DNA of 64,000 bases from the NCBI GenBank assembly GCA_042091495.1, contig JBELHJ010000001.1:1-64000 (forward strand). The letters run 5' to 3'. The DNA is from JBELHJ01 sp042091495. Lineage in GTDB: Bacteria; Bacteroidota; Bacteroidia; Flavobacteriales; Flavobacteriaceae. The number at the start of each line of letters is the position of its first letter. Positions within the stretch are counted from its first letter, which is position 1. Of this stretch, positions 19,701 through 29,935 are shown piece by piece. The translations under genes were made by a program, and so were the position numbers. Below the pieces are notes generated by a model, which saw only the letters and a program-made list of their open reading frames with translations, did not search any database and was not told the DNA's origin.

Positions 19701-20515
19701 TGAAAGACCTTTTTAAACGATCACTTTCAGGGTTATTCTATGTATCGCTTGTTATTCTTGCGTTAAATTCTTATTATTTGCTTAATGCTATTTTAATTTT
19801 AACTAGTATAATTTGCCAACTAGAATTTAACAAACTAAAAGATTCTAAACCCAAAATATGGATGCTGTTGATTTATACTTTGGTGTTTATTACTCTGATT
19901 TTTAACCCATTTCAAATTTTCAATTCCGAACTGATTTCAGTAATTATTAATATCATTCTATTTATAAGTGTGTTTATAAATTTAATTTTGATTAGAGGTT
20001 TGTTTATGGACTATCAACCTATAAATAATAAATATATTTTATCATTTTTCTACATAGGAGTACCGTTTATTTTTTTAAGCTTTTTATCTATTGAAAATCA
20101 ACCTTTAAATTCTAATCTTTTACTTGGTGTATTTCTAATTGTGTGGACTAATGATACGTTTGCTTACTTAACAGGAAGAACATTTGGAAAAAATAAGCTT
20201 TTTCCAACAATTTCGCCAAAAAAGACAATTGAAGGATTTCTTGGAGGTGGATGTTTTTCACTAATTATTAGCTTTATTTTTTATAATATATCAAATACCC
20301 TAAATATCTGGTCATGGTTAATTATTGCATCCATAATATTTACAATTGGAACTTTGGGCGATCTAGTTGAATCTAAATTTAAAAGAATTGCAAATGTTAA
20401 AGATAGTGGCGCTATTATGCCTGGTCACGGTGGGTTATTAGATAGGTTTGATAGCATAATTTTCAGCATCCCTTTTGTATATTTATTTTTAAGATTTTTT
20501 GAATATGTTTCATAA
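19700..20515 (+). CDS. cdsA: phosphatidate cytidylyltransferase
   Basis: Makes CDP-diacylglycerol from phosphatidate and CTP at the membrane. I start it at the ATG at 19700 (MKDLFKRSLSG, 271 residues), which overlaps the preceding stop as TAATG; an in-frame upstream codon at 19661 would add residues lying inside the LUD gene. Several transmembrane helices are followed by the family signature SKFKRIANVKDSGAIMPGHG with DRFDS. The gene overlaps psd at its end. CdsA and Psd act in the same route to phosphatidylethanolamine. Confidence 0.95.
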   Translation: MKDLFKRSLSGLFYVSLVILALNSYYLLNAILILTSIICQLEFNKLKDSKPKIWMLLIYTLVFITLIFNPFQIFNSELISVIINIILFISVFINLILIRGLFMDYQPINNKYILSFFYIGVPFIFLSFLSIENQPLNSNLLLGVFLIVWTNDTFAYLTGRTFGKNKLFPTISPKKTIEGFLGGGCFSLIISFIFYNISNTLNIWSWLIIASIIFTIGTLGDLVESKFKRIANVKDSGAIMPGHGGLLDRFDSIIFSIPFVYLFLRFFEYVS

Positions 20516-21161
20516 AGAAGGACACAAAATCATATTAATCAGTTTAATTCTGACAGTAATTTCATTTTTATTGATTGATAATTTCATTATGGAAACTGGT
20601 TGGTTAAGAACAGTTTTAATGTTATTAATCTTGTTTTTTTTAATTCTAATTCTACAGTTTTTTAGAAATCCTAAAAGACAAACTATAATAAACGATCAAC
20701 ATATTATTTCCCCCGTAGATGGTAAAGTGGTTGTAATAGAGGAAGTTTATGAAAAAGAATATTTAAAACAACAATGTATTCAATTATCTGTATTCATGTC
20801 ACCCATAAATGTTCATGTCACGAGATATCCTATTTCTGGCGATATTACATTTAGTAAATATCATGAAGGAAAATACCTGGTAGCTTGGCATCCTAAAGCT
20901 AGTGAGGAAAATGAAAGAACTACCGTAGTCGTTAAAAGTAAAATATTTGGAGAAGTTTTATTTAGACAAATTGCCGGTGCTTTAGCTAAGCGCATAGTTA
21001 ATTATGCTAAGGAAGGGGGAAATGCAAAACAAGGTGAGGATTCTGGATTTATAAAATTCGGATCACGTGTAGATATTTATATCCCATTGGACTCTAGAAT
21101 TAAAGTCAAACTTAATGATAAAGTTAGAGGTGGAGAAAGTGTATTAGCTAGTTATGACTAA
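20505..21161 (+). CDS. psd: phosphatidylserine decarboxylase
   Basis: Pyruvoyl-dependent enzyme converting phosphatidylserine to phosphatidylethanolamine at the inner membrane. Start taken at the ATG at 20505 (MFHKEGHK, 218 residues); a TTG six bases upstream is also possible. Two N-terminal transmembrane helices are followed by SPVDGKVV, SVFMSPINVHVTRYP and KFGSRVDIYIP, where self-cleavage before the Ser of Gly-Ser creates the pyruvoyl group. It is of the short Psd type common in Bacteroidota. It overlaps cdsA by 11 bases and acbP by 8 bases. Confidence 0.95.
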   Translation: MFHKEGHKIILISLILTVISFLLIDNFIMETGWLRTVLMLLILFFLILILQFFRNPKRQTIINDQHIISPVDGKVVVIEEVYEKEYLKQQCIQLSVFMSPINVHVTRYPISGDITFSKYHEGKYLVAWHPKASEENERTTVVVKSKIFGEVLFRQIAGALAKRIVNYAKEGGNAKQGEDSGFIKFGSRVDIYIPLDSRIKVKLNDKVRGGESVLASYD

Positions 21162-21417
21162 TGAAACTTCACAAAAAAACTTTGAAAAAGCAGTTGCACT
21201 TGTAAACAATTGCAACAAGCCTCTTCCCGCAGATTTTTTACTTAAAATCTATGCTCTTTATAAAAAAGCAACTAACGACGAGGACAAACCATCAAGTAAA
21301 AGAGAAATCATCAATGCCTTTAAAACTAATGCATTATTTCAAATAAAACATGTTTCAAGTGAAGATGCCAAAAAAGAATACATTAAAATAGTTAATGAAT
21401 ATTTTAACAAGCTCTGA
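21154..21417 (+). CDS. acyl-CoA-binding protein
   Basis: 87-residue four-helix bundle of the ACBP family. Visible are the segment LPADFLLKIYALYKKATN, matching the eukaryotic ACBP core with its Tyr and Lys ligand residues, and SKREIINAFKTNALFQIKHVSSEDAKKEYIKIV at the position of the W-D/A-W-K helix. The aromatic residues of that helix are partly replaced (F, F). The ATG overlaps psd by eight bases, so it is the last gene of a phospholipid operon and may buffer acyl-CoA for lipid synthesis. It converges on the next gene with a four-base gap and no terminator. Confidence 0.85.
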   Translation: MTNETSQKNFEKAVALVNNCNKPLPADFLLKIYALYKKATNDEDKPSSKREIINAFKTNALFQIKHVSSEDAKKEYIKIVNEYFNKL

Positions 21418-21421
21418 GTTC

Positions 21422-22342
21422 TTAATCTCTTATTAACGGGAGCGTTGAACACCTCAGTAAACCCTCTTGTTTAGCAATTTCGCTGTATTTCACAACTTCA
21501 ACTGTGATACCGAGACTCTCTAACCAAGCATTTAGCCTTGTAAACCTTTCATCAGAAATAACTAAATCCTCACTTATTGAAAAAATATTACTAGTCATAG
21601 CATACATCTCTTCTGAACTAATTTCAAAAATATTTTCTTTTCCAAAAAAATCAACTAACCATTGGTATTCAGATTCTACTAAAAACCCATTTTTGTGAAG
21701 TATGGCTTTATCTCCCCCTACTGGCTGAAAACAACAATCTAAATGTAAAGCATTGTTGTATGGATCATCGTTAGATTTTCTTAATTCAAAAGATTTAACA
21801 GTTTTATCAGGAAAAAGCTCTTGTAATGCTATTACAGCATCTAAATTAGTTCTTGCTGTAACATAATCTGGATAATCTTCACCGGAGTATGTTCCCACAA
21901 AAATATATTCATTAAAAGGCATTACATCCCCACCTTCAACATGACACTCATCAGGAAGTTCTAATATACAATCTTTGTTAAGTTTAGATGTAACATGATT
22001 AATTGCATTATATTCTTTATCTCTGTCAGGTAAAATATTCGCCTTAATAAATTTATCTCCAATTACAAATGCTATATCCCTAGAAAATATTTGATTATAA
22101 TTTTCAATAACAGACGGTCTGTAAACGGTTACTCCATGACGCACTAGAATTTTTGCAACAGCATCTATTTCATTTACCATATCAGCCTCAGTTGGATAAG
22201 TACCGGCAATAATATGTTGTTTTGATTTAGGGTCGTAGGCTTCAGATATTAAAGGTGTTTTTCCATTACTATCAGCAATTCCCAATATAACTGCTCTTAA
22301 TCTAGATGTCTCATTATTTATATTCAGTTGTAACATACTCAT
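21422..22342 (-). CDS. arginine deiminase-superfamily hydrolase
   Basis: 306 residues of the guanidine-modifying superfamily, distinct from ctlX. Visible are the acidic pair in ECHVEGGDVMPF, FSRDIAFVIGDKF, the His in NNALHLDCCF, and the C-terminal nucleophile Cys298 in LLRCSTLPLIRD. This triad fits an arginine deiminase or dimethylarginine dimethylaminohydrolase; the Bacteroidota members are generally uncharacterised. Together with ctlX at 13154 it could form arginine to citrulline to ornithine, but that is inference. It has only 41 bases to gltA upstream, where the gltA terminator lies, so its promoter must lie in or near that short gap. Confidence 0.82.
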   Translation of the reverse strand: MSMLQLNINNETSRLRAVILGIADSNGKTPLISEAYDPKSKQHIIAGTYPTEADMVNEIDAVAKILVRHGVTVYRPSVIENYNQIFSRDIAFVIGDKFIKANILPDRDKEYNAINHVTSKLNKDCILELPDECHVEGGDVMPFNEYIFVGTYSGEDYPDYVTARTNLDAVIALQELFPDKTVKSFELRKSNDDPYNNALHLDCCFQPVGGDKAILHKNGFLVESEYQWLVDFFGKENIFEISSEEMYAMTSNIFSISEDLVISDERFTRLNAWLESLGITVEVVKYSEIAKQEGLLRCSTLPLIRD

Positions 22343-22345
22343 AAA

Positions 22346-22376
22346 TTTAAAAAAGCTTCATTTAAAATGAAGCTTT
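22346..22376 (-). terminator. intrinsic terminator of gltA
   Basis: On the minus strand an 11-bp stem (aaagcttcatt at 22352-22362 with aatgaagcttt at 22366-22376, 3-base loop) followed by a T run, eight bases after the gltA stop. Confidence 0.85.
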
Positions 22377-22383
22377 AAGAATT

Positions 22384-23688
22384 TTATCGTGAGCTTAACG
22401 AAGTAAAAGGTCTCAATTTTGAGCCTGTATATATCTGCCTAGGCCTTCCTATGGGTTCTTTTCTCAAGCGCATTTCCCTCCATTGAGCAATCCAACCTGG
22501 TAATCTACCTAAGGCAAACATTACGGTGAACATTTCTACCGGAATACCCATTGCTCGGTAAATTATTCCTGAATAAAAATCGACATTTGGGTATAATTTT
22601 CTTTCAACAAAATAAGGGTCTTCTAATGCCTCTTTTTCTAAACCTTTGGCTATCTCTAAAATTGGATCACTAATTCCCAAATCAGCTAATACCTCGTCAG
22701 CTGCAACTTTAATAATCTTAGCCCTTGGGTCAAAGTTTTTATAAACTCTATGTCCAAAGCCCATTAGCCTAAAAGGGTCTGATTTATCTTTAGCTTTTGC
22801 CATATACTTCTTAGTATCACCACCATCTTCTCTAATTGCTTCAAGCATCTCAAGAACTGCTTGATTAGCACCACCATGCAACGGCCCCCAAAGTGCTGAT
22901 ATACCAGCAGAAACCGAGGCAAATAAACCTGCATGTGATGAGCCTACTATTCGTACTGTTGAAGTAGAACAATTTTGTTCATGATCAGCATGAAGAATCA
23001 ATAATTTGTTAAGAGCTGCTCTAACTATTGGATTAATCTTATACTCTTCATTTGGTTGTTTAAACATCATTTTTAAGATGTTTTCTAAATAACCTAAAGA
23101 GCTGTCTCCATAATCAAGGGGTAATCCTTTCTTTTTTCTGTAAGTCCAAGCCACTAGAATAGGTATCTTACCTAAAACTTTCACAATATTATTGTATAAT
23201 GCAGACTTACTACGTTCGTAGTCTATATTATTTATTTGATCATTTAAAGGATTAAATGCAGTCAGTGCACTAGTAAGTGATGACAAAACACCCATTGGAT
23301 GCGCAGTTTTAGGAAATGCGTCTAATATCTTTTTAACATCATCGTCTACGATAGAATGTCCTTTAATATCTTTATGAAATTGGTCTAACTCATCTTGAGT
23401 TGGTAATTCACCAAAAATTAATAAGTAGACAACTTCTAAAAAATCTGCTTTCTCTGCCAGATCTTCAATCGCATATCCTCTGTACCTTAAAATTCCTTTT
23501 TCTCCATCTAAAAAAGTAATAGCACTCTCGCATGAACCAGTATTTTTAAAACCGGGATCTATGGTCACTACACCCTCGGTAGAATTTCTTAGTGATTTTA
23601 TATCAATTGCAACTTCATTCTCTGAGCCTTTAATTAATGGAAAATCATATTTTTTACCGTTAATATCTAGCGTAGCTTTATCTGACAT
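22384..23688 (-). CDS. gltA: citrate synthase
   Basis: Condenses acetyl-CoA and oxaloacetate at the entry to the TCA cycle. 434 residues, including the N-terminal beta domain seen in hexameric, NADH-sensitive type II enzymes. Active-site segments are ILHADHEQNCSTSTVR (His), WGPLHGGANQAVLEM (His) and FGHRVYKNFDPRA, with the catalytic Asp in the conserved C-terminal FYSGIIYRAMG region. Own promoter (TAATTTTG at 23739-23746) and own terminator, so monocistronic. Confidence 0.97.
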   Translation of the reverse strand: MSDKATLDINGKKYDFPLIKGSENEVAIDIKSLRNSTEGVVTIDPGFKNTGSCESAITFLDGEKGILRYRGYAIEDLAEKADFLEVVYLLIFGELPTQDELDQFHKDIKGHSIVDDDVKKILDAFPKTAHPMGVLSSLTSALTAFNPLNDQINNIDYERSKSALYNNIVKVLGKIPILVAWTYRKKKGLPLDYGDSSLGYLENILKMMFKQPNEEYKINPIVRAALNKLLILHADHEQNCSTSTVRIVGSSHAGLFASVSAGISALWGPLHGGANQAVLEMLEAIREDGGDTKKYMAKAKDKSDPFRLMGFGHRVYKNFDPRAKIIKVAADEVLADLGISDPILEIAKGLEKEALEDPYFVERKLYPNVDFYSGIIYRAMGIPVEMFTVMFALGRLPGWIAQWREMRLRKEPIGRPRQIYTGSKLRPFTSLSSR

Positions 23689-23738
23689 ATATTGAATTTG
23701 TTTTTTAAGAATTATTTTTTTGAGACTCCGCGAATTTA

Positions 23739-23746
23739 CAAAATTA
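23739..23746 (-). promoter_or_regulatory. candidate -7 box of the gltA promoter
   Basis: TAATTTTG on the minus strand, an exact TAnnTTTG, giving a leader of about 45 bases. No -33 TTG at the usual distance. Confidence 0.4.
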
Positions 23747-23805
23747 GAACCAATTTAAAAAGGTTGTAATTAATAGATTTTATAGACTAAAATTTTAATA
23801 AAATA

Positions 23806-23834
23806 AAAAAGCGAGACTTAGAGACTCGCTTTTT
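23806..23834 (-). terminator. intrinsic terminator of eno
   Basis: A 10-bp stem (aaaaagcgag at 23806-23815 with ctcgcttttt at 23825-23834) about 25 bases after the eno stop, with the T run on the minus strand. Confidence 0.85.
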
Positions 23835-23858
23835 AAAAATTTATATGGTTTAAGTTTT

Positions 23859-25160
<1,302 letters not shown>

Positions 25161-25170
25161 TTATTGCAAT

Positions 25171-25178
25171 CAAATGTA
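25171..25178 (-). promoter_or_regulatory. candidate -7 box of the eno promoter
   Basis: TACATTTG on the minus strand, an exact TAnnTTTG, 22 bases before the eno ATG. The -33 region is AT-rich without a clear TTG. Confidence 0.45.
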
Positions 25179-25252
25179 CAAAAATGTTTAGGTTTAAAAT
25201 TAGACTACTTTAAGAATTAGAAATAATATTTATGATAAGGATTTCGTAATAA

Positions 25253-25290
25253 AAAAGCCTCAAAAAATGAATTGATATTTTGAGGCTTTT
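25253..25290 (-). terminator. intrinsic terminator of carA
   Basis: A 13-bp perfect stem (aaaagcctcaaaa at 25253-25265 with ttttgaggctttt at 25278-25290) four bases after the carA stop, followed on the minus strand by a T run. Confidence 0.88.
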
Positions 25291-25293
25291 AAA

Positions 25294-26394
25294 TTATTTT
25301 TGAAGAATTTCAATAAATTGATCAAATAAATATGACGAATCGTGTGGACCAGGACTTGCTTCTGGATGGTATTGAACTGAAAAGCAATTTGCATTTTTGA
25401 GTCTTATACCAGCTACTGTATCATCATTTAAATGAACATGGGTAATTTCTACCTGGTCATTTGATTCTGTGTCTCCTCTATTTATAGCAAAACCGTGGTT
25501 TTGAGATGTGATCTCGCCTTTACCAGTTATGATATTTTTTACAGGATGATTAATACCCCTATGTCCATTATGCATTTTATAAGTACCTATTCCATTGGCC
25601 AAAGCAATAACTTGGTGCCCCAAACAAATTCCAAACAAAGGTAAATTCCTTGAAATAATTTCTTTTGCTAAATTTTGAGCATCTATTAGTGGTTCTGGAT
25701 CACCTGGGCCATTTGATAAGAAATACCCATCCGGGTTCCATGATGCCATTTCATCAAATTTAGTATTGTATGGAAAAACTTTTATGTAGGCATCTCGTTT
25801 AGAGAGATTTCTAAGAATATTAGTTTTAATACCTATATCTAAAGCAGCAATTTTATATGTAGCATTTTCATCTCCATAAAAATAAGGTTCCTTAGTAGAT
25901 ACCTTTGAAGCTAACTCTAAGCCTTCCATTTGAGGGCATTCTGCTAATTGTTTTTTAAGATCTTCTATTTTATCAACTTCGGTTGATATAACAGCATTCA
26001 TAGCCCCATGTTCTCTTATATAACTTACCAAAGCTCTCGTATCAACATCAGAGACAGCCAGAAGGTTGTGTTTGTTAAAAAAAGACTCTAAAGAATCATT
26101 TGCTGAAGGTCTTGAATATTCAAAACTAAAATTTCTACATATGAGACCGGAAATTTTTATGGAATCTGATTCCATATCATCTAAATGAGTACCGTAATTG
26201 CCTATGTGGGCGTTAGTAGTAACCATTAGTTGACCAAAGTATGACGGGTCTGTGAAAATTTCTTGGTAGCCTGTAGTTCCCGTATTGAAACAAACTTCAC
26301 CAAATGATGTGCCAGTAGCTCCTATAGATTTACCATGGAAAATTGTTCCGTCTGCTAATATCACTACTGCTTTTTGAGATGACTTATAATTCAT
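25294..26394 (-). CDS. carA: carbamoyl-phosphate synthase small (glutaminase) subunit
   Basis: Supplies ammonia from glutamine to CarB for carbamoyl phosphate used in pyrimidine and arginine synthesis. 366 residues. The CarA-specific N-terminal domain (FGEVCFNTGTTGYQEIFTDPSY) is followed by a class I amidotransferase domain with PLFGICLGHQ (nucleophilic Cys) and FSVQYHPEASPGPHD (His and Glu). carB is not adjacent: the gene is flanked by rplQ and eno and has its own terminator, as often seen in flavobacteria. Confidence 0.97.
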   Translation of the reverse strand: MNYKSSQKAVVILADGTIFHGKSIGATGTSFGEVCFNTGTTGYQEIFTDPSYFGQLMVTTNAHIGNYGTHLDDMESDSIKISGLICRNFSFEYSRPSANDSLESFFNKHNLLAVSDVDTRALVSYIREHGAMNAVISTEVDKIEDLKKQLAECPQMEGLELASKVSTKEPYFYGDENATYKIAALDIGIKTNILRNLSKRDAYIKVFPYNTKFDEMASWNPDGYFLSNGPGDPEPLIDAQNLAKEIISRNLPLFGICLGHQVIALANGIGTYKMHNGHRGINHPVKNIITGKGEITSQNHGFAINRGDTESNDQVEITHVHLNDDTVAGIRLKNANCFSVQYHPEASPGPHDSSYLFDQFIEILQK

Positions 26395-26413
26395 TAAACT
26401 AAATTTAATAGTT

Positions 26414-26421
26414 CAAAAATA
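26414..26421 (-). promoter_or_regulatory. candidate -7 box of the carA promoter
   Basis: TATTTTTG on the minus strand, an exact TAnnTTTG, 19 bases before the carA ATG. No clear -33 TTG. The remaining gap up to 26540 is AT-rich and shows nothing else. Confidence 0.4.
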
Positions 26422-26547
26422 TAAACTAATTTACATTTATTAATATGATTTTTTATAAACTTATTCAACTACAATTAACAAATAAACTTATTATTAATTA
26501 ATTAACAACGTTTCAATTAATTTTAATATTTATAAAAATTTGATTAA

Positions 26548-26580
26548 AAAAAAAGGATAAACATGTAATGCTTATCCTTT
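26548..26580 (-). terminator. terminator of the ribosomal superoperon
   Basis: A 9-bp stem (aaaggataa at 26552-26560 with ttatccttt at 26572-26580) about 28 bases after the rplQ stop, with an eight-base T run on the minus strand. It marks the end of the operon. Confidence 0.85.
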
Positions 26581-26607
26581 CTGAATATTGAATTAATTTA
26601 TTCAATG

Positions 26608-27081
26608 TTACTCTTCTTCATTTTTAGTATCAGGAGTCTCAACTACAGGTGTCTCAACCTTCTTAGCTCCTTTACCTCTTCGCGTAGATTTCTTCTTAGC
26701 TGGTTTTGCAGCATTGTAAATTTCATTGTAATCTACCAATTCGATCATAGCCATATCAGCATTATCCCCAAGACGATTACCTAATTTTATAATTCTAGTG
26801 TATCCGCCTGGTCTGTCAGCTACTTTAGTAGCTACATCTCTAAATAATTCAGTTACAGCTTCTTTTTGTCTTAATCTACTAAAAACAATACGTCTATTGT
26901 GAGTAGTATCCTCCTTTGATTTAGTAATTAATGGCTCAACAAATTGTTTAAGAGCTTTCGCTTTAGCAACAGTTGTATTTATACGTTTATGTTCAATTAA
27001 AGAACATGCCATATTGGCCAACATAGCTTTTCTGTGAGCTGTTTTTCTACCTAAATGGTTAAATTTCTTACCGTGTCTCAT
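26608..27081 (-). CDS. rplQ: 50S ribosomal protein L17
   Basis: 157 residues. The first 120 or so are the L17 fold ([37 protein letters not shown]), which lines the exit side of the large subunit. The last 35 form a charged, probably disordered extension rich in Lys ([16 protein letters not shown]) and ending in acidic residues, a feature of Bacteroidota L17. Last gene of the ribosomal superoperon, 29 bases after rpoA. Confidence 0.97.
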   Translation of the reverse strand: MRHGKKFNHLGRKTAHRKAMLANMACSLIEHKRINTTVAKAKALKQFVEPLITKSKEDTTHNRRIVFSRLRQKEAVTELFRDVATKVADRPGGYTRIIKLGNRLGDNADMAMIELVDYNEIYNAAKPAKKKSTRRGKGAKKVETPVVETPDTKNEEE

Positions 27082-27110
27082 TTTCTTCTATGATTTAACT
27101 CTTATAGAGT

Positions 27111-28103
27111 TTAGTCTTTATCTAATTTATATTTACTTAAATCCATACCGAAACTTAGCCCCTTAACATTTACTAGTTCCTCTAGCTCTGTTAATGATTT
27201 CTTTCCAAAGTTTCTGAATTTCATTAAGTCATTCTTATTGAATGATACTAAATCACCTAAAGTATCAACTTCTGCAGCTTTAAGACAATTAAGAGCTCTA
27301 ACGGAAAGATCCATATCAACTAACTTGGTTTTAAGAAGTTGTCTCATATGCAATGATTCTTCATCATAAGTTTCTGTCTGAGCAATTTCATCAGCTTCTA
27401 AGGTAATTCTCTCATCAGAAAACAACATGAAGTGGTGAATTAATATTTTAGCTGCTTCAGTTAAAGCGTCTTTAGGATTTATTGATCCGTCTGTGATAAT
27501 CTCAAAAACTAATTTTTCATAATCAGTTTTTTGCTCTACACGGAAATTTTCAATACTGTATTTAACATTCTTTATTGGAGTATAAATAGAATCAGTGAAA
27601 ATAGTTCCAATAGGAGCAGATGATTTTTGATTTTCTTCTGCAGGAACATAACCTCTACCTTTTTCAATTGTAAGCTCCATGTTGATAGTAACCTTAGGAT
27701 CAAGGTTACAGATAACTAGGTCCTTGTTTAAAACTTGGAAACCAGAAATAAACTTCTGAAAGTCACCAGCAGTCAATTGCTCTTGGCCAGAAATCGATAT
27801 TGAAACAGATTCATTGTCAACATCTTCAATCTGTCTTTTGAAGTTAACTTGTTTTAGATTCAGTATAATTTCCGTAACATCTTCAACAACTCCTGCAATT
27901 GTAGAAAATTCATGATCAACGCCTTCAATTCTTACTGAAGTAATTGCAAAACCTTCTAATGAAGATAATAAAACTCGTCTTAGTGCATTACCAACAGTTA
28001 AACCATAACCTGGTTCTAAGGGTCTGAATTCGAATTTGCCATCAAAGTCTGTAGAATCAATCATGATTACTTTATCAGGCTTCTGAAAATTTAATATTGC
28101 CAT
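27111..28103 (-). CDS. rpoA: RNA polymerase alpha subunit
   Basis: 330 residues. The N-terminal domain (about 1-235; [22 protein letters not shown]) dimerises and binds beta and beta-prime. A short linker leads to the C-terminal domain (about 250-320; [25 protein letters not shown] and [13 protein letters not shown]), which contacts DNA and activators. Complete. It lies between rpsD and rplQ, the order found across bacteria. Confidence 0.98.
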   Translation of the reverse strand: MAILNFQKPDKVIMIDSTDFDGKFEFRPLEPGYGLTVGNALRRVLLSSLEGFAITSVRIEGVDHEFSTIAGVVEDVTEIILNLKQVNFKRQIEDVDNESVSISISGQEQLTAGDFQKFISGFQVLNKDLVICNLDPKVTINMELTIEKGRGYVPAEENQKSSAPIGTIFTDSIYTPIKNVKYSIENFRVEQKTDYEKLVFEIITDGSINPKDALTEAAKILIHHFMLFSDERITLEADEIAQTETYDEESLHMRQLLKTKLVDMDLSVRALNCLKAAEVDTLGDLVSFNKNDLMKFRNFGKKSLTELEELVNVKGLSFGMDLSKYKLDKD

Positions 28104-28123
28104 ATTGCGTGTTGTATCAGTTA

Positions 28124-28729
28124 TTATTTAGAATATAATTCGACGATAAATTGCTCGTTGATGTTTTCAGGAATTTGAACTCGAGCAGGTACAGCAACAA
28201 ACGTACCCTCTTTTGTTTCATTATTCCAAGTAATCCATTCATATACATTAGAAGAGTTAGCTAAAGAATTAGCTATAGCTTCTAAAGATTTAGATTTTTC
28301 TCTTACAGCCACAACATCACCAGATTTTAACTGATAAGAAGGGATATTAACGATATTACCATTTACAGTAATGTGTCTGTGAGAAACTAGTTGTCTTGCG
28401 CCACTTCTTGAAGGTGCAATACCCATTCTGTAAACTACATTGTCCAATCTAGATTCACATAATTGAAGTAACACTTCACCTGTAATTCCAGAAGCAGCTG
28501 TAGCTTTCTTGAATAAGTTTCTAAACTGACGCTCTAATATACCATAAGTATATTTAGCTTTCTGCTTTTCCATTAACTGGATAGCATATTCAGATTTTTT
28601 TCCACGACGTTTGTTATTTCCGTGTTGACCTGGAGGATAATTCCTTTTCTCAAAAGCTTTATCATCTCCAAAAATAGCTTCACCAAATTTTCTAGCTATT
28701 TTAGTTTTAGGACCAGTATATCTTGCCAT
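28124..28729 (-). CDS. rpsD: 30S ribosomal protein S4
   Basis: 201 residues. The N-terminal segment [36 protein letters not shown] lacks zinc cysteines; an S4 domain follows ([35 protein letters not shown]). Binds 16S rRNA early in assembly and in other bacteria represses its own operon. A 90-base gap with complementary segments separates it from rpsK upstream (see 28745-28802). Confidence 0.98.
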   Translation of the reverse strand: MARYTGPKTKIARKFGEAIFGDDKAFEKRNYPPGQHGNNKRRGKKSEYAIQLMEKQKAKYTYGILERQFRNLFKKATAASGITGEVLLQLCESRLDNVVYRMGIAPSRSGARQLVSHRHITVNGNIVNIPSYQLKSGDVVAVREKSKSLEAIANSLANSSNVYEWITWNNETKEGTFVAVPARVQIPENINEQFIVELYSK

Positions 28730-28744
28730 TTTTTAAAAATTATT

Positions 28745-28802
28745 AGAACGTATTTATGAATTAAGGTCTTAATCTTATCCTTCGACAAATAGTAACCGTT
28801 CT
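28745..28802 (-). promoter_or_regulatory. possible structured leader before rpsD
   Basis: The 90-base rpsK-rpsD gap is the longest within this half of the operon. Segments 28745-28750 and 28797-28802 are complementary (agaacg / cgttct) and enclose an inner hairpin at 28760-28773 (attaa / ttaat). No T run follows, so it is not a terminator. A role in S4 autoregulation is conjecture. Confidence 0.3.
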
Positions 28803-28819
28803 TGTTATACTTAAATTAA

Positions 28820-29203
28820 TTAAACTCTTCTACGTTTAGGTGGTCTACATCCATTATGAGGTAGTGGAGTTACATCAATAATTTCTGTAACTTCAATACC
28901 AGCATTATGAATTGATCTTATAGCAGACTCTCTTCCATTACCTGGACCTTTAACAAAAGCTTTCACTTTTCTTAAACCAGCTTCTTTAGCAACTCCAGAT
29001 GCATCTTCAGCAGCTAATTGAGCAGCGTAAGGAGTGTTCTTTTTTGATCCTCTGAATCCCATTTTACCGGCTGAAGACCAAGAAATAACATCACCTTTCT
29101 TATTCGTTAATGAAATAATGATATTGTTAAAAGAAGCTGTGATATGAGCTTCTCCAATAGCATCTACTATTACCTTACGTTTTTTAGTATTTGACTTTGC
29201 CAT
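28820..29203 (-). CDS. rpsK: 30S ribosomal protein S11
   Basis: 127 residues of the platform protein S11. Family segments are [52 protein letters not shown] and the C-terminal [18 protein letters not shown]. Follows rpsM by 11 bases. Typical length and no anomaly. Confidence 0.98.
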   Translation of the reverse strand: MAKSNTKKRKVIVDAIGEAHITASFNNIIISLTNKKGDVISWSSAGKMGFRGSKKNTPYAAQLAAEDASGVAKEAGLRKVKAFVKGPGNGRESAIRSIHNAGIEVTEIIDVTPLPHNGCRPPKRRRV

Positions 29204-29214
29204 ATTACTAATTA

Positions 29215-29589
29215 TTATTTAGTTGCTTTTTTCTTGTTAGCAACTGTTTTTCTTCTACCTTTTCTAGTTCTAGAGTTGTTCTTAGTACGTTGACCTCTAA
29301 GAGGAAGTCCAGTTCTGTGACGAATCCCTCTGTAACATCCAATATCCATCAAACGCTTGATGTTTAATTGAGTTTCAGATCTTAATTCACCTTCGATAGT
29401 ATAAGCTGAAATAGCTTCACGAATATTACCGATTTGATCGTCAGTCCAATCTTGAACTTTGATGTTTTCATCAACTTTAGCTGTTGCTAAGATTTCTTGA
29501 GCTCTACTTTTACCTACTCCATAAATGTAAGTTAAAGAGATAACTCCTCTTTTGTGTTTTGGTATGTCTACACCTGAAATTCTTGCCAT
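29215..29589 (-). CDS. rpsM: 30S ribosomal protein S13
   Basis: 124 residues. A helix-two-turn-helix body starting [25 protein letters not shown] is followed by the basic tail ([28 protein letters not shown]) that reaches the P-site tRNA in the 30S head. Starts two bases after the rpmJ stop. Confidence 0.98.
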   Translation of the reverse strand: MARISGVDIPKHKRGVISLTYIYGVGKSRAQEILATAKVDENIKVQDWTDDQIGNIREAISAYTIEGELRSETQLNIKRLMDIGCYRGIRHRTGLPLRGQRTKNNSRTRKGRRKTVANKKKATK

Positions 29590-29591
29590 AA

Positions 29592-29708
29592 TTACCCTTG
29601 TCTTTGTTTGAATCTTGGATTCTTTTTGTTAATTACGTAAAGTCTACCTTTTCTACGCACTAATTTACAATCTGCGCTTCTTTTTTTAACTGATGCTCTT
29701 ACTTTCAT
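29592..29708 (-). CDS. rpmJ: 50S ribosomal protein L36, zinc-free form
   Basis: A 38-residue gene in the gap between infA and rpsM. The protein reads [21 protein letters not shown] and ends NPRFKQRQG. Compared with the zinc-binding L36 (CxxC...C...H) only one Cys remains (SADC) and the His is replaced by Phe, so it cannot hold zinc. This C-minus type is usual in Bacteroidota. It follows infA by four bases. Confidence 0.97.
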   Translation of the reverse strand: MKVRASVKKRSADCKLVRRKGRLYVINKKNPRFKQRQG

Positions 29709-29712
29709 CGTA

Positions 29713-29928
29713 TTAGTATCTATAAGTTATTCTAGCCTTAGTTAAATCGTAAGGACTCATTTCTAATTTTACTTTATCTCCTGGTAATAACTTGATATAG
29801 TGCATACGCATTTTACCAGAAATATGAGCAGTCACAATATGACCATTCTCTAGTTCAACTCGGAACATTGCGTTTGACAATGCTTCGATAATCGTTCCGT
29901 CTTGTTCTATAGCTGCTTGTTTTGCCAT
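29713..29928 (-). CDS. infA: translation initiation factor IF-1
   Basis: 71-residue OB-fold protein that occupies the A site during initiation. Matches the family along its length ([47 protein letters not shown]). Follows secY by seven bases; the map gene found here in many bacteria is absent from this junction. Confidence 0.98.
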   Translation of the reverse strand: MAKQAAIEQDGTIIEALSNAMFRVELENGHIVTAHISGKMRMHYIKLLPGDKVKLEMSPYDLTKARITYRY

Positions 29929-29935
29929 AATTAAA

